From Rubellimicrobium sp. CFH 75288 (GTDB taxonomy: Bacteria > Pseudomonadota > Alphaproteobacteria > Rhodobacterales > Rhodobacteraceae), in assembly GCF_009904055.1 (NCBI RefSeq), contig NZ_WYDP01000001.1, positions 372,001-436,000 of the forward strand: a stretch of DNA of 64,000 bases. Reading direction: 5' to 3'. This document shows, one piece after another, positions 37,330 to 46,255 of the stretch. Position 1 is the stretch's first letter. Every line of letters starts with the position of its first letter. The notes under the pieces are model-generated. The model ran no database searches. It was not told the DNA's origin and saw only the letters and a list, made by a program, of their open reading frames with translations. The position numbers were made by a program, and so were the translations under genes.

Positions 37330-38283
37330 ATGCCCAGCGAGACCCCGCTCGACCTTCTGGACCTCGACCTGTCGGACCTCTCGGAGGAGGACTGGCTCGC
37401 CCGGCTGGACTCGCTCGGCGACGAGCACGGCTATTTCGAGCGTCTGGGGCCGCATCATGCCGCGCTGTTCATCGATGCCGGCCGGACGCTCCTTGTCACC
37501 TTCGAGACGGTGGAGGGCGCGCGCCGCGCCCCGGGGGCCGCGCCCCGGGGCCTCGAGCACGTGACGCGCAACGGCTGGTCGCTTCTGGCGGTCTTCTCCC
37601 ACGGCGAGACGTGGTTCCGCGATCCGGCCGTGTGGGGCACCTTCGACCGGCTCACCGATGACGGCTTCTTCGAGGATTTCGACCGCGTCCTGTTCACCGG
37701 GGCGGGTCCCGCGGGCTATGCGGCCGCCGCCTTCTCCGTGGCCGCGCCGGGCGCGCGGGTGCTGGCGCTGCGCCCCTACGCGACGCTCGACCCCTCCGTG
37801 GCCGGCTGGGACCGCCGCCATCTGCGCGACCGGCGCCGCGACTTCACCTCGCGCTACGGCTATGCGCCCGAGATGATCGACGCGGCCGATCGCGTGTTCG
37901 TGCTGCACGATCCCAACTACGCGCCGGACGCGATGCATGCGGCGCTCTTCCACAAGGCGCATGTGCTCACCTTCCGCTGCCCGCTCGCCGGCGTCCGCAT
38001 CGAGGCGATGCTCGACCAGATGGGCGTGACGCCGCAGCTCGTGGACCTCGCCATGGAGGGGCGGCTCGACCGGCTGGCCTTTGCCCGCCTCTGGCGGGCC
38101 CGGCGGGCGCACCTGCCCTACCTGCGCGGCCTGCTCAAGCGGCTGGAGGCGGACGGCCGGCGGCGGCTTGCCGCGCGGGTCTGCCGGCACGGCCTCGCCA
38201 CCCGCGACCGCCCCCTGTTCGAGCGCAAGCTCCTCGAATGGGGCGAACCCGTGCCCGCTCCGCCGACCGAGGCGGCCGAGTAG
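37330..38283 (+). CDS. Conserved Rhodobacterales protein of unknown function (alpha/beta-hydrolase-like motif)
   Basis: 317 residues from the ATG at 37330; an ATG at 37276 would add 18 residues of poor quality. Conserved features are HGYFERLGPHHAALFIDAG, then LLVTFE and the loop VLFTGAGPAGYAAAAFSVAAPGA, which looks like a nucleophile elbow or a glycine-rich nucleotide loop, and DFTSRYGYAPEMIDAA. From memory, homologues are sometimes called phosphoadenosine phosphosulfate reductase, but I see no PAPS-reductase signature. No signal peptide. Function unknown. Confidence 0.7.
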   Translation: MPSETPLDLLDLDLSDLSEEDWLARLDSLGDEHGYFERLGPHHAALFIDAGRTLLVTFETVEGARRAPGAAPRGLEHVTRNGWSLLAVFSHGETWFRDPAVWGTFDRLTDDGFFEDFDRVLFTGAGPAGYAAAAFSVAAPGARVLALRPYATLDPSVAGWDRRHLRDRRRDFTSRYGYAPEMIDAADRVFVLHDPNYAPDAMHAALFHKAHVLTFRCPLAGVRIEAMLDQMGVTPQLVDLAMEGRLDRLAFARLWRARRAHLPYLRGLLKRLEADGRRRLAARVCRHGLATRDRPLFERKLLEWGEPVPAPPTEAAE

Positions 38284-38286
38284 CCC

Positions 38287-38898
38287 CTACTTGCCGGCCC
38301 GCGTCAGCGCCACCGGGGTCTTGGCGTTGACCTCGCCCCCGTCGAACTGGCTCGTCAGCACCAGCCCCGCCCCCAGCTCGGGCAGATAGGCATAGCGCAG
38401 CGTCAGGCCCCCGTCCTTGCCCCAGTCGTAGCGGATCGCAGTGTCCAGAACCGCATAGGTGCAGCCCGACAGGACCAGGGGCGCGCCCTCCTCGAACCGG
38501 ACGCGGACGGTCTCGCGCCGCTCGCTGCCGTCGGGGAAGACGTTGACCGTCTCGCCCTCCCAGACGAGGCCCGCCGCCGGTTCGGGCAGGCTGCGCGGGT
38601 CGGAAGGAAACTCCACCCGCAGCCCGGTCCCGTCCAGCCGCCGCCCGGCCTCGTCCAGCATGTATTCCTCGAAATAGTAGATGCCCCGCGCCGCATGGAG
38701 CCGCATCGGCACCGAACCGTCGGCATAGGTCTCGTCCACGGTCACCGCCCCGTCCGCGGTCCGCTGCAGGCGCACCTCGTCGCCGTTGTCGTAGCTGACG
38801 AGGACGCCGCGCCCCAGATCGCGCGCACCCAGACATTCCGCCCCGACGGGCATGGCGCCCAGCAGCGCCGGCAGGAGGACGGGCAGGACGGCGCGCAT
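38287..38898 (-). CDS. Exported protein of unknown function
   Basis: 203 residues from the ATG at 38898, preceded by GAGGAG. A signal peptide (about 1-20, ending VGAEC) is followed by a beta-rich domain with repeated acidic strand pairs (GVLVSYDNGDEVRLQRT, GSVPMRLHAARGIYYFEEY). Two cysteines (about 22 and 145) may form a disulfide. No known family is recognised. It converges with the preceding gene with a 3-base gap and diverges from pyrC. Confidence 0.6.
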   Translation of the reverse strand: MRAVLPVLLPALLGAMPVGAECLGARDLGRGVLVSYDNGDEVRLQRTADGAVTVDETYADGSVPMRLHAARGIYYFEEYMLDEAGRRLDGTGLRVEFPSDPRSLPEPAAGLVWEGETVNVFPDGSERRETVRVRFEEGAPLVLSGCTYAVLDTAIRYDWGKDGGLTLRYAYLPELGAGLVLTSQFDGGEVNAKTPVALTRAGK

Positions 38899-38988
38899 CG
38901 GAACTCTCCTCGGCTCGGACGGCGCCATCATGACCCGTCCGGGCGGGTCTGCCTAGAACCGATCACGCCGCCGTGCTAAGGCGCCCCC

Positions 38989-40035
38989 ATGCCCGACCGC
39001 CTCCTCCTGCGCCGGCCCGACGACTGGCACCTCCACCTGCGCGACGGCGCCATGATGCAGGCGGTGCTGCCCCATTCGGCGGCCCGGTTCGGCCGGGCGC
39101 TCGTGATGCCCAACCTCGTGCCCCCGGTCCGCACCGCCGCCGACGCCCGGGCCTACCGCCAGCGCATCCTGGCCGCGCTGCCGCACGACACGCGCTTTGC
39201 GCCCTTCATGACGCTCTATCTCACGGAGGACACCGACCCCGACGAGGTGGCCCTCGCCCATGCCTCGGGCGCGGCGCTCGCCGTCAAGCTCTACCCGGCC
39301 GGGGCCACCACGAACTCCCATGCGGGCGTGCGCGATCTCGACGCCGTCCGCCCCGTCCTCGAACGCATGGCCGAGATCGGGATGCCGCTCTGCATCCACG
39401 GCGAGGCGACCGACCCCGACGTGGACATCTTCGACCGCGAGGCGGTGTTCATCGACCGCGTCCTGCGCCCGCTGCGCCGGCGCGTGCCCGACCTGCGCAT
39501 CGTGCTCGAGCATGTCACCACGCAGGACGGCGTGGACTTCGTGCGCGACACGCCGCGCCACCTCGCCGCCACGATCACGGCCCACCATCTCGTGCTCAAC
39601 CGCAACGCGCTGCTCGCAGGCGGCATCCGGCCGCATCTCTACTGCAACCCCGTGGCCAAGCGCGAACGCCACCGCCTCGCCCTTGTCGAGGCCGCGGTCT
39701 CCGGCGACCGGCGGTTCTTCCTCGGCACCGATTCGGCGCCTCACCCCGATTCGGCCAAGCTCTCGCCCTGCGGCTGCGCCGGTCTCTTCACCGCGCCCGT
39801 CGCCCTCTCCGTCTGCGCCGCCATCTTCGAGGCCGCGCGCCAGCTTCCCCGGCTCGAGGCCTTCGTGTCGCTCAACGGCGCCGCCTTCTACGGCATGGCG
39901 CCCTCCGCCGACCGCATCGCGCTGGTGCGCGGCGAGGCATGGTCCCCCCCCGCCGCCATCCCCTGCGGAGAGGATCGCGTGACCGTGTTCGACCCCGGCT
40001 TTCCCCTCCACTGGCGCGTCGAGGAGAGCGCATGA
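38989..40035 (+). CDS. pyrC: Dihydroorotase (class II, PyrC type)
   Basis: 348 residues. Metal-binding motif DWHLHLRDG at 12-20, [11 protein letters not shown] with the Lys that is carbamylated (about 100), [16 protein letters not shown], and GTDSAPH with the catalytic Asp. It cyclises N-carbamoyl-aspartate to dihydroorotate in pyrimidine synthesis. Its stop overlaps the pyrE start (ATGA), so the two steps are coupled. Confidence 0.96.
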   Translation: MPDRLLLRRPDDWHLHLRDGAMMQAVLPHSAARFGRALVMPNLVPPVRTAADARAYRQRILAALPHDTRFAPFMTLYLTEDTDPDEVALAHASGAALAVKLYPAGATTNSHAGVRDLDAVRPVLERMAEIGMPLCIHGEATDPDVDIFDREAVFIDRVLRPLRRRVPDLRIVLEHVTTQDGVDFVRDTPRHLAATITAHHLVLNRNALLAGGIRPHLYCNPVAKRERHRLALVEAAVSGDRRFFLGTDSAPHPDSAKLSPCGCAGLFTAPVALSVCAAIFEAARQLPRLEAFVSLNGAAFYGMAPSADRIALVRGEAWSPPAAIPCGEDRVTVFDPGFPLHWRVEESA

Positions 40036-40685
40036 GCCCCGATCCCTCCCGTCTGGCCGCCGCCCTCCTGCTCGAGGCCGGCGCCGTCGCCTTCGATCCC
40101 GGGACGGGCTTCGTCCATGCCTCGGGCCGGCGCGCGCCCACCTATGTCGATTGCCGCCGGCCCATCGGCTTTCCCCGCATCCGCGCGGCGCTGGCCGACC
40201 TGCTCGCGCGGCGCCTGCTCGAACGGGCGGGGGCGGAGGCGTTCGACGTGATCGCAGGCGGCGAGACGGCGGGCATCCCCTATGCCGCCCTGCTCGCCGA
40301 CCGGCTGGCGCTGCCCATGGCCTATGTCCGCAAGACGGCCAAGGGCCACGGCCGCATGGCCCGGATCGAGGGGCGCCTGCGGCCCGGCGACCGCGTGCTC
40401 CTCGTCGAGGACCTCGCCACCGACGGCGGCTCCAAGCTCTCCTTCGTCGAGGCGATCCGCGAGGCGGGGGGCGAATGCCGCCACGCGGCCGTGGTGTTCG
40501 CCTACGGGATCTTTCCCGCCCTCGAGGATCGCCTGTCCGCCGCCGGCGTTGCCCTGCACGCCCTCTGCACCTGGCGCGACGTGCTCGAGGAGGCACGCGC
40601 GCGCAGGGCCTTCGAGCCTGCCACGCTGGAGGCGCTCGCCGCCTATCTCGCGGACCCGGAGGGCTGGGCGCCCGCCGCCGGCTGA
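40032..40685 (+). CDS. pyrE: Orotate phosphoribosyltransferase
   Basis: 217 residues. [19 protein letters not shown] at the N-terminal side and the PRPP-binding motif [14 protein letters not shown] (about 130-143) define the family; [17 protein letters not shown] is the orotate-binding region. It makes OMP from orotate and PRPP. Translationally coupled to pyrC by a 4-base overlap. A 20-bp palindrome follows 25 bases downstream. Confidence 0.96.
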   Translation: MSPDPSRLAAALLLEAGAVAFDPGTGFVHASGRRAPTYVDCRRPIGFPRIRAALADLLARRLLERAGAEAFDVIAGGETAGIPYAALLADRLALPMAYVRKTAKGHGRMARIEGRLRPGDRVLLVEDLATDGGSKLSFVEAIREAGGECRHAAVVFAYGIFPALEDRLSAAGVALHALCTWRDVLEEARARRAFEPATLEALAAYLADPEGWAPAAG

Positions 40686-40710
40686 TTTCCCCTCGCCGCA
40701 GCGCGGCGCA

Positions 40711-40730
40711 ACACCACCGCGCGGTGGTGT
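40711..40730. promoter_or_regulatory. Perfect 20-bp palindrome downstream of pyrE
   Basis: ACACCACCGCGCGGTGGTGT reads the same on both strands, with no loop. It directly abuts the CtrA-like site. As RNA it could end pyrCE transcription; as DNA it could be an operator for a dimeric repressor. No U-tract follows. Confidence 0.5.
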
Positions 40731-40757
40731 AACGCTTCGTTAACCTCTCCGTGGCAG
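40729..40757 (+). promoter_or_regulatory. CtrA-like promoter without an evident gene
   Basis: GTAA-CGCTTCG-TTAAC (40729-40744) is one mismatch from TTAA-N7-TTAAC. TGGCAG (40752-40757) begins 12 bases after the start of the second half-site, the same as at the TM2 and dprA promoters. The first plus-strand gene is over 900 bases away. Confidence 0.5.
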
Positions 40758-41039
40758 GGTGCCCCCACGCGCCCGATCCTTCCGTCCCGGCGGACCGGAG
40801 GGGCGGCGCGGACGACCGGGGCGGGACCTGCAACGATCAGGCGGCCGCCCGTGCTCTTTGCAGGGGTGGGGCGCCACGGACGCGCCCGAGGTTCCGCCGC
40901 ATCCCACCGGGCCGCTTGGCTGCGCAGGTGCTCGTCCACGGCGCGGAGGCGGAGATCCCCGGCCGCCGCGCGTCGCAACGCGCCCGCCCCCCCCGGAGCG
41001 GCACCCTCAGGCCCCGCAGGGGGAGGACGGACCGCGCGC

Positions 41040-41540
41040 TCAGCCGGGCGCGCGGACCACCCGGCCCGCGACCCCATCCCACGCACCCTCGCGCAGCGCG
41101 AGGCCCAGAATGCGCTCGGGATTGGTGGGGGGCGGCATCTCCACCCCGTCGAGGCGACGGAACCCGAACCGGCGGTAATAGGGCAGATCGCCCACCAGCA
41201 GCACCCGGCTCCAGCCTTCGGCGCGCGCCCCCTCCAGGCCCCGCGCGATCAGCGCGGCCCCCAGACCCTCGCCCTGCCGGGTGGGATGCACCGCCACGGG
41301 CCCGAGCAGCAGCGCCCATTTCTTGCCCGCAGGACCGAGAATGCGCACCGGCCAGTGGCGGATCGCGCCGGCCAGCGTCCCGTCCGCCTCCCGCGCCACG
41401 AAGCAGAGCGCGGCCACGGGCGCCACGCCGTCGCGCAGCCGGTAGGAGGACAGTGCCTCGCGCCCCGGCGCGAAGCACAGGTCGAACAGGGCCTCCACGG
41501 CCTCGCCATCCGCCGGCTCCTCGCGGTCGATGCGCACCAT
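41040..41540 (-). CDS. GNAT-family N-acetyltransferase (YhbS-like)
   Basis: 166 residues. The acetyl-CoA-binding motif is VHPTRQGEGLGAALIARGLEGAR (about 85-107), preceded by LLLGPVAV, and followed by VGDLPYYRRFGFRRL, the typical YhbS/COG3153 end. Cytoplasmic; the acceptor substrate is unknown. It is divergent from the flavin reductase gene across 127 bases. Confidence 0.85.
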   Translation of the reverse strand: MVRIDREEPADGEAVEALFDLCFAPGREALSSYRLRDGVAPVAALCFVAREADGTLAGAIRHWPVRILGPAGKKWALLLGPVAVHPTRQGEGLGAALIARGLEGARAEGWSRVLLVGDLPYYRRFGFRRLDGVEMPPPTNPERILGLALREGAWDGVAGRVVRAPG

Positions 41541-41667
41541 CCCCTGCCCCCCGCCCCCTGGCGGGGCGCCCGGCGGCCCCTACCATGCGGCCCGGTCGAG
41601 TCAACGCCGTCTCCGCATCCCGGCCCGCCCGGTCCCGCGGACCGGCCGCAGCACCGGGAGAGCGCCG

Positions 41668-42273
41668 ATGTTCTACCGTCCCGCCGAGGGTCATGGCCTG
41701 CCGCACGACCCGTTCTATGCGGTGGTCTCGCCCCGGCCGATCGGCTGGATCTCCACCCGCGGGCAGGACGGACAGGACAACCTCGCCCCCTATTCCTTCT
41801 TCAACGCCGTGGCCTCGCGCCCGCCGCAGGTCATGTTCGCCTCGAGCGGGGACAAGCCCGACCGCACCGGCACCAAGGACACGCTGGCCCTGATCCGAGA
41901 GACCGGCGCCTTCTGCGTCAACGTCGTGGGCTGGAACCAGCGCGAGGCGATGAACGCCACCTCGGCCCCCCTTCCCGCCGGCGCGGACGAATTCGCGGCC
42001 GCCGGCCTGCCCAAGGCCCCCTGCGAGACGATTCCCTGCGCCCGCGTGGCCGATGCCCCCGCCGCGCTCGAATGCCGGCTCACCGGCATCGTGCGGCTGG
42101 CGGGCCGGGCGAACTGGCTCGTGCTCGGGGCCGTGACGGGGGTGCACCTGCGCGACGACTGCCTGCGCGATGGCCGGCTCGACGTGACGCTGTTCCGCCC
42201 CGTGGCGCGGCTGGGCTACCGCGACTATGCCCATGTGGACCGGGTCTGGGAGATGCCCCGCCCCGGCGATTGA
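41668..42273 (+). CDS. Flavin reductase family protein
   Basis: 201 residues from the ATG at 41668 with GGGAG upstream. The split-barrel FMN-binding pattern SPRPIGWISTRGQDG, NLAPYSFFNAVASRPPQVMF and GAFCVNVV is clear. Such proteins bind FMN and reduce flavin with NAD(P)H, or act in oxygenase systems. The partner is not evident. It is followed after 86 bases by mtnP. Confidence 0.88.
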   Translation: MFYRPAEGHGLPHDPFYAVVSPRPIGWISTRGQDGQDNLAPYSFFNAVASRPPQVMFASSGDKPDRTGTKDTLALIRETGAFCVNVVGWNQREAMNATSAPLPAGADEFAAAGLPKAPCETIPCARVADAPAALECRLTGIVRLAGRANWLVLGAVTGVHLRDDCLRDGRLDVTLFRPVARLGYRDYAHVDRVWEMPRPGD

Positions 42274-42359
42274 GCGCCGCCGGACCCCGCCGATCCCGTT
42301 GCGCCCGGGCGCGGGGCACGGCAGGCTCCGGCCGGGGACGGCGCAGCGGGGGTCCGGCC

Positions 42360-43220
42360 ATGACGCATCTCGCCCTGATCGGAGGCTCTGGTCTCTACGA
42401 CCTGCCGCTCGAGGACGCCGCCTGGCGCGAGGTTGACACGCCCTGGGGCCGCCCCTCGGACGCGATCCTGACGGGCCGGCTCGACGGCCTACCGGTCAGC
42501 TTCCTGCCCCGGCACGGGCGCGGCCACCGCATCGCGCCCTCCGAAATCCCCGCCCGCGCCAACATCGCCGCGCTCAAGATGCTGGGCGCCACGGACGTCC
42601 TGTCGATCTCCGCCGTGGGCTCCTTCCGCGAGGGCATGGCACCCGGCCACCTCGTCGTGGTGGACGGCACGCTCGACCGCACCTACGGCCGCCCCGCCTC
42701 CTTCTTCGGCACGGGCTGCGTCGCCCATGTCAGCCTGGCGCAACCCGTCTGTCCCCGCCTGTCGGACCTCGCCGCCCGGGCCGCCGAGGCGGCGGGGGCC
42801 ACCGTCCATCGCGGCGGGACCTATCTCTGTATCGAGGGGCCGCAATTCTCCTCCCGCTTCGAATCCCGCCTCTGGCGGTCGCTCGGCTGCGACGTGGTGG
42901 GCATGACGATGCTGCCGGAGGCGCGCCTCGCGCGCGAGGCCGAGCTGTGCTATGCCACCGTGGCGATGGTCACGGACTACGATTCCTGGCACGAGGCCGA
43001 GGCTGCGGTGGACGTGGCGGCCGTGCTGGCCGTGCTCCGGGCGAATGCGGCGCGCGGACGCGACCTCGCCCTCGGTCTGCCCTCGCGCCTCGGCGCCGGG
43101 GACCATCCCTGCCCGCATCGCTGCGACCGCGCGCTGGACGGGGCGATCATCACCGCGCCCGAGGCGCGCGACCCGGACCTTGTCGCGCGGCTGCGACCCG
43201 TCGCGGGGCGCGTGCTGTGA
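42360..43220 (+). CDS. mtnP: S-methyl-5'-thioadenosine phosphorylase
   Basis: 286 residues. The N-terminal IGGSGLYDL and FLPRHGRGHRIAPSEIPARAN (phosphate and base binding), then YLCIEGPQFSSR and VGMTMLPEARLAREAELCYA match MTA phosphorylases of the PNP/MTAP family. It salvages methylthioadenosine from polyamine or acyl-homoserine-lactone synthesis to adenine and methylthioribose phosphate. Its TGA overlaps the GTG start of the next gene. Confidence 0.93.
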   Translation: MTHLALIGGSGLYDLPLEDAAWREVDTPWGRPSDAILTGRLDGLPVSFLPRHGRGHRIAPSEIPARANIAALKMLGATDVLSISAVGSFREGMAPGHLVVVDGTLDRTYGRPASFFGTGCVAHVSLAQPVCPRLSDLAARAAEAAGATVHRGGTYLCIEGPQFSSRFESRLWRSLGCDVVGMTMLPEARLAREAELCYATVAMVTDYDSWHEAEAAVDVAAVLAVLRANAARGRDLALGLPSRLGAGDHPCPHRCDRALDGAIITAPEARDPDLVARLRPVAGRVL

Positions 43221-43909
43221 GGGCGGCCGCGGCGCTCGCCGCAGCGGCGCTGCTGGCCGGCACCGTCTGGGCCGGTCCGGGCGATGCGGGCGGGGATTTC
43301 CTGACCACCTCCGGCAAGCTCTCGGACGAGGACTTCTACCGCCTCGTCTCCTGCCGCGCCCTGCCGGGTGGCCCCTGCACGGTGGACCCGATCCGCTGGG
43401 CGCCCGAGAAGGCGGACGACATCCGGGTGGCCCTCCTGCCGGCACCCCTCGGCTATCCGCAGGATCTCGCCCGGCGGATCTCGGTCGCGCTGGACCATGC
43501 CATCGCCGAGATCAACGCCGCCGGAGCCGCGCTGCGCCTGCGCCGCGTCGCCGGTGCGGCCGGGGCGGACGTGACCGTTCGGCTGTCCATCTCCCGCGAC
43601 GGCGAGCCGATCGAGGGGACGGGCGTGCGGGGCGTGGACGGCCAGACGATCGGCGCCGCGCTCGTCACCGTCTGGTGGGACGAGGCGCTGCGCCTGACCG
43701 AGGCCGTGATCGTGATGGCCGCCGACCTGCCGCCCCCGGACGTCATCCCCGTGGTGCTCGAGGAGCTGACCCAGGCGATGGGCCTGATGACCGACATCCG
43801 CAACCCCCATTACGAGGGGCTGTCGGTCTTCTCGGAGGATTCCAACGCCGCCACCCGACTCGGACCCCAGGACCGGGCGGCGCTGCGCCGCCACTATCCG
43901 CCCCTCTAG
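43217..43909 (+). CDS. Exported DUF2927 protein
   Basis: 230 residues from a GTG overlapping the mtnP stop (GTGA). A signal peptide covers about 1-19 (LAGTVWAGP). The body has VWWDEALRLTEAVIVMAAD and VLEELTQAMGLMTDIRNPHYEGLSVFSED, the DUF2927 signature. The EELTQ-x-MG-x-x-x-D block resembles the metal-binding helix of zincin-like proteases with the HExxH histidines replaced, so catalysis is doubtful. Its stop overlaps the convergent FAD-dehydrogenase gene by 4 bases (CTAG). Confidence 0.8.
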   Translation: MRAAAALAAAALLAGTVWAGPGDAGGDFLTTSGKLSDEDFYRLVSCRALPGGPCTVDPIRWAPEKADDIRVALLPAPLGYPQDLARRISVALDHAIAEINAAGAALRLRRVAGAAGADVTVRLSISRDGEPIEGTGVRGVDGQTIGAALVTVWWDEALRLTEAVIVMAADLPPPDVIPVVLEELTQAMGLMTDIRNPHYEGLSVFSEDSNAATRLGPQDRAALRRHYPPL

Positions 43910-45348
43910 GCGCGCAACACCGCGCCGGGATTGAGGATGCCCTTGGGGTCGAGCGCCGCCTTGACCGCCCGCATCATCCCCAGCTTCACGGGATCGCCGT
44001 AGCGCTCCAGGTCGGCGACCTTGAGGCGGCCCACCCCGTGCTCGGCCGCGACCGATCCGCCGCGGGCATGGACGAGGTCGTGGACGGCCCGCTTGACCGC
44101 CTCGCGCTGCGCCTCGTGGTCCTCGCGCCGCCCCCCGCGCGGCGGAAAGACGTTGTAGTGCAGGTTGCCGTCCCCCAGATGCCCGAAGGCGTTGACGCGG
44201 AACGGCCCCAGCGCGGCCACGGCCCGGTCCGCCTCGCGCAGGAAGGCGCCGATCTCGCCCAGGGGCACCGCAATGTCGTGCGAGGAGACGGCCCCGATGC
44301 GGCGGTTCGCCTCCGGGATGCGTTCGCGCAGCGCCCAGAGCCGCGCCGCCTGCGCCCCCGAGGCAGCGAGCACCCCGTCCGGGACCAGCCCCGCCGCCGC
44401 CGCCGCCGCAAACAGCCCCTCCATCGCCGCGCCCGGCTCCAGCCCCTCGGGCAGCCCCGCCTCCACCAGCACGCACCAGTCCGGCACCGGCGCGAGCGGA
44501 CAGGCCCCGAGGCCCGTCTCCTCCAGGAAGTCCCAGCCCGCCCGCCCGATCAGCTCGAACCCCTGCACGAGGTCGCCCAGCCGCCCCTGCGCCAGCGCCA
44601 GCAGCTCGAGCGCCGCCTCGGGCGAGGGCACGGCGAGCAGCGCGGCGGCCACGGCGGCGGGCGGCATGACCAGGCGCAGCGCCGCCGCGGTGATGACCCC
44701 GAGCGTTCCTTCCGAGCCGATCAGCAGATCGCGCAGGTCGTAGCCCAGATTGTCCTTGCGCAGCCGCGTGAGCCCATGCCAGACGCGCCCCTCCGCCGTC
44801 ACCGCCTCGAGCCCGAGGCACAGCGCCCGCGCATTGCCCCAGCGCAGCACCGCCGTGCCGCCCGCATTGGTGGCGAGCAGCCCCCCGATGCGCGCCGACC
44901 CCTCCGAGGCGAGCGAGAGGGGAAAGAGCCGCCCCGCCTCGCGCGCGGCCTTCTGCAAGTCGGCCAGGATGCAGCCTGCCTCGGCCACCAGCACGTTCTC
45001 GGACGGGTAGAGCGCGCGGATCCGCGCCATCCGGTCGAGCGACAGGAGCACCGGGCGCGGCGGCCCTTCCGGCATCAGCCCGCCGCCGACCAGACCCGTG
45101 CCGCCGCTGCGCGGCACCACCCCGACCCGGGCCTCGTGGCAGAGCGCGAGCAGCGTCGCCACCTCCGCGGCCGATCCGGGCGCCACCACCAGGCCCTGCC
45201 CCCGCCAGCGCCCCCGCGGTTCGGTCAGGTCCGCCTCCGTGGCCTCGCGGAAGGCCGCCGCGGGCAGTTCGGCGCGCAGGACCCGCTCGAAGGCGTCGTC
45301 GGCCGGGCACAGGCCGGCAAAGGGCTCGGAGGCGTCATCGGGGCTCAT
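43906..45348 (-). CDS. FAD-linked 2-hydroxyacid dehydrogenase (GlcD/D2HGDH group)
   Basis: 480 residues. The PCMH-type FAD domain shows VVPRSGGTGLVGGG (about 78-91), ASEGSARIGGLLATNAGG and DLLIGSEGTLGVIT. The C-terminal FAD-oxidase domain has NAFGHLGDGNLHYNV (metal-binding His pair) and AAEHGVGRLK, as in D-2-hydroxyglutarate and D-lactate dehydrogenases. The exact substrate is not decided by these motifs. Probably membrane-peripheral or cytoplasmic. Confidence 0.88.
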   Translation of the reverse strand: MSPDDASEPFAGLCPADDAFERVLRAELPAAAFREATEADLTEPRGRWRGQGLVVAPGSAAEVATLLALCHEARVGVVPRSGGTGLVGGGLMPEGPPRPVLLSLDRMARIRALYPSENVLVAEAGCILADLQKAAREAGRLFPLSLASEGSARIGGLLATNAGGTAVLRWGNARALCLGLEAVTAEGRVWHGLTRLRKDNLGYDLRDLLIGSEGTLGVITAAALRLVMPPAAVAAALLAVPSPEAALELLALAQGRLGDLVQGFELIGRAGWDFLEETGLGACPLAPVPDWCVLVEAGLPEGLEPGAAMEGLFAAAAAAGLVPDGVLAASGAQAARLWALRERIPEANRRIGAVSSHDIAVPLGEIGAFLREADRAVAALGPFRVNAFGHLGDGNLHYNVFPPRGGRREDHEAQREAVKRAVHDLVHARGGSVAAEHGVGRLKVADLERYGDPVKLGMMRAVKAALDPKGILNPGAVLRA

Positions 45349-45397
45349 GGCTCCTGCCTGCCCCGGGAAGCGCGCCCGCGCAAGGCGGCGGCTTGCC

Positions 45398-46198
45398 TCA
45401 ATCGCTCAGCCAGGCCGGGTCCAGCACCAGCACGGTCGGCGCCTCGGGCAGGTCGCCGCGCCGCAGCACAACCTCGGACGCGCCCGCCCGCTCCACCCGG
45501 TAGCCCGCCTCGCGCTCCATCCGGCCCAGAAAGGCCTCCAGGTTCGCCGGCCCGAACCAGTGCATCGGGATCACCACCCGCGCCCGCAGCCGCCCGAGCG
45601 TGCGCACCAGCGTCGCGTGGTCGAGCGTGAGCCCCCCGTCCACCGGCACCATGACCACGTCGATCCGGCCCAGCAGCGCGTAATCCTCCTCCGTGGGCTC
45701 GTGGTGGAGATGGCCCAGATGGCCGATGCACAGGCCCGCCGCCTCGAACACGAAGATCGAGTTGCCGTCCGCCTCCACACCCGCGCCGCGGCGGATGTCG
45801 GTGGACACGTTGCGCACCAGCATCTCGCCCAGGTCCAGCCGATGGCGCGGCGCCTCGCCTCCTTCGGGCCAGCCGCGCAGGACATGGGGGATGGCCGGGT
45901 CCGGGTTCGGGGTCCAGTGGGTCGAATGGGCGTGGTTCATCGTCACCACGTCGGGCAGGAAGGTCGTGTTGCCGAGAAACCCCGCAAAGTCCGTCACCGC
46001 CGAGACCGAGGGCGTGCGGATCAGGAACATGGCGTGATCGACGAAGCGGATCGCCACCGCATCCGCTTCGACCGGAGCCAGAGACGCGCGCCAGACCCGC
46101 TCGGGGCCTCCGGCCAGCGCGAGGCAGTGCGAGGGGATGCGCTCCTGCGCCAGCGCGGGCGCGGCGAGGCAGAGAAGGGGCAGCAGGACGGCACGCAT
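45398..46198 (-). CDS. Exported MBL-fold protein with altered metal motif
   Basis: 266 residues with a signal peptide (1-17, ending ALAQ). The core is a UlaG-like metallo-beta-lactamase fold, but the HxHxDH motif reads HAHSTH, with Thr at the Asp position. Downstream histidines are present in GHLGHLHHEP and in VVIPMHWF. It may bind metal differently or have changed activity. Periplasmic location and the motif change are seen or predicted; function is unknown. Confidence 0.75.
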   Translation of the reverse strand: MRAVLLPLLCLAAPALAQERIPSHCLALAGGPERVWRASLAPVEADAVAIRFVDHAMFLIRTPSVSAVTDFAGFLGNTTFLPDVVTMNHAHSTHWTPNPDPAIPHVLRGWPEGGEAPRHRLDLGEMLVRNVSTDIRRGAGVEADGNSIFVFEAAGLCIGHLGHLHHEPTEEDYALLGRIDVVMVPVDGGLTLDHATLVRTLGRLRARVVIPMHWFGPANLEAFLGRMEREAGYRVERAGASEVVLRRGDLPEAPTVLVLDPAWLSD

Positions 46199-46255
46199 GG
46201 GCCCCAGCCTAGCCGCCCGGGCCCGCGACGCTCCTGACGATCGCGCGAGCAGGTC

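Larger units (their letters stand above)
40686..41039. other. Gene-free stretch after pyrE with a palindrome and an orphan CtrA-like promoter
   Basis: The 354 bases between pyrE and the GNAT gene contain no convincing coding sequence on either strand; open frames here are Arg/Pro/Ala-rich and lack good ribosome-binding sites. They hold a perfect 20-bp palindrome (40711-40730), a CtrA-like promoter directed rightward (40729-40757), and beyond it an inverted repeat CCTGCAA/TTGCAGG (40827-40833 and 40858-40864) enclosing a GGCGGCCGCC palindrome. A small RNA or a decayed gene are both possible. Confidence 0.55.

Noticed and set aside
37330-38283. Calling the gene phosphoadenosine phosphosulfate reductase
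   Set aside because: No KRTxxC-type or PP-loop (SGGxDS) motif is visible.
40643-41086. Possible minus-strand protein in the gap after pyrE
   Set aside because: Composition is Arg/Ala/Pro-rich, no ribosome-binding site, and it would overlap pyrE and the GNAT gene. Not recognisable.
43217-43909. DUF2927 protein as an active zinc metalloprotease
   Set aside because: The helix reads EELTQAMG, so the HExxH histidines are missing.
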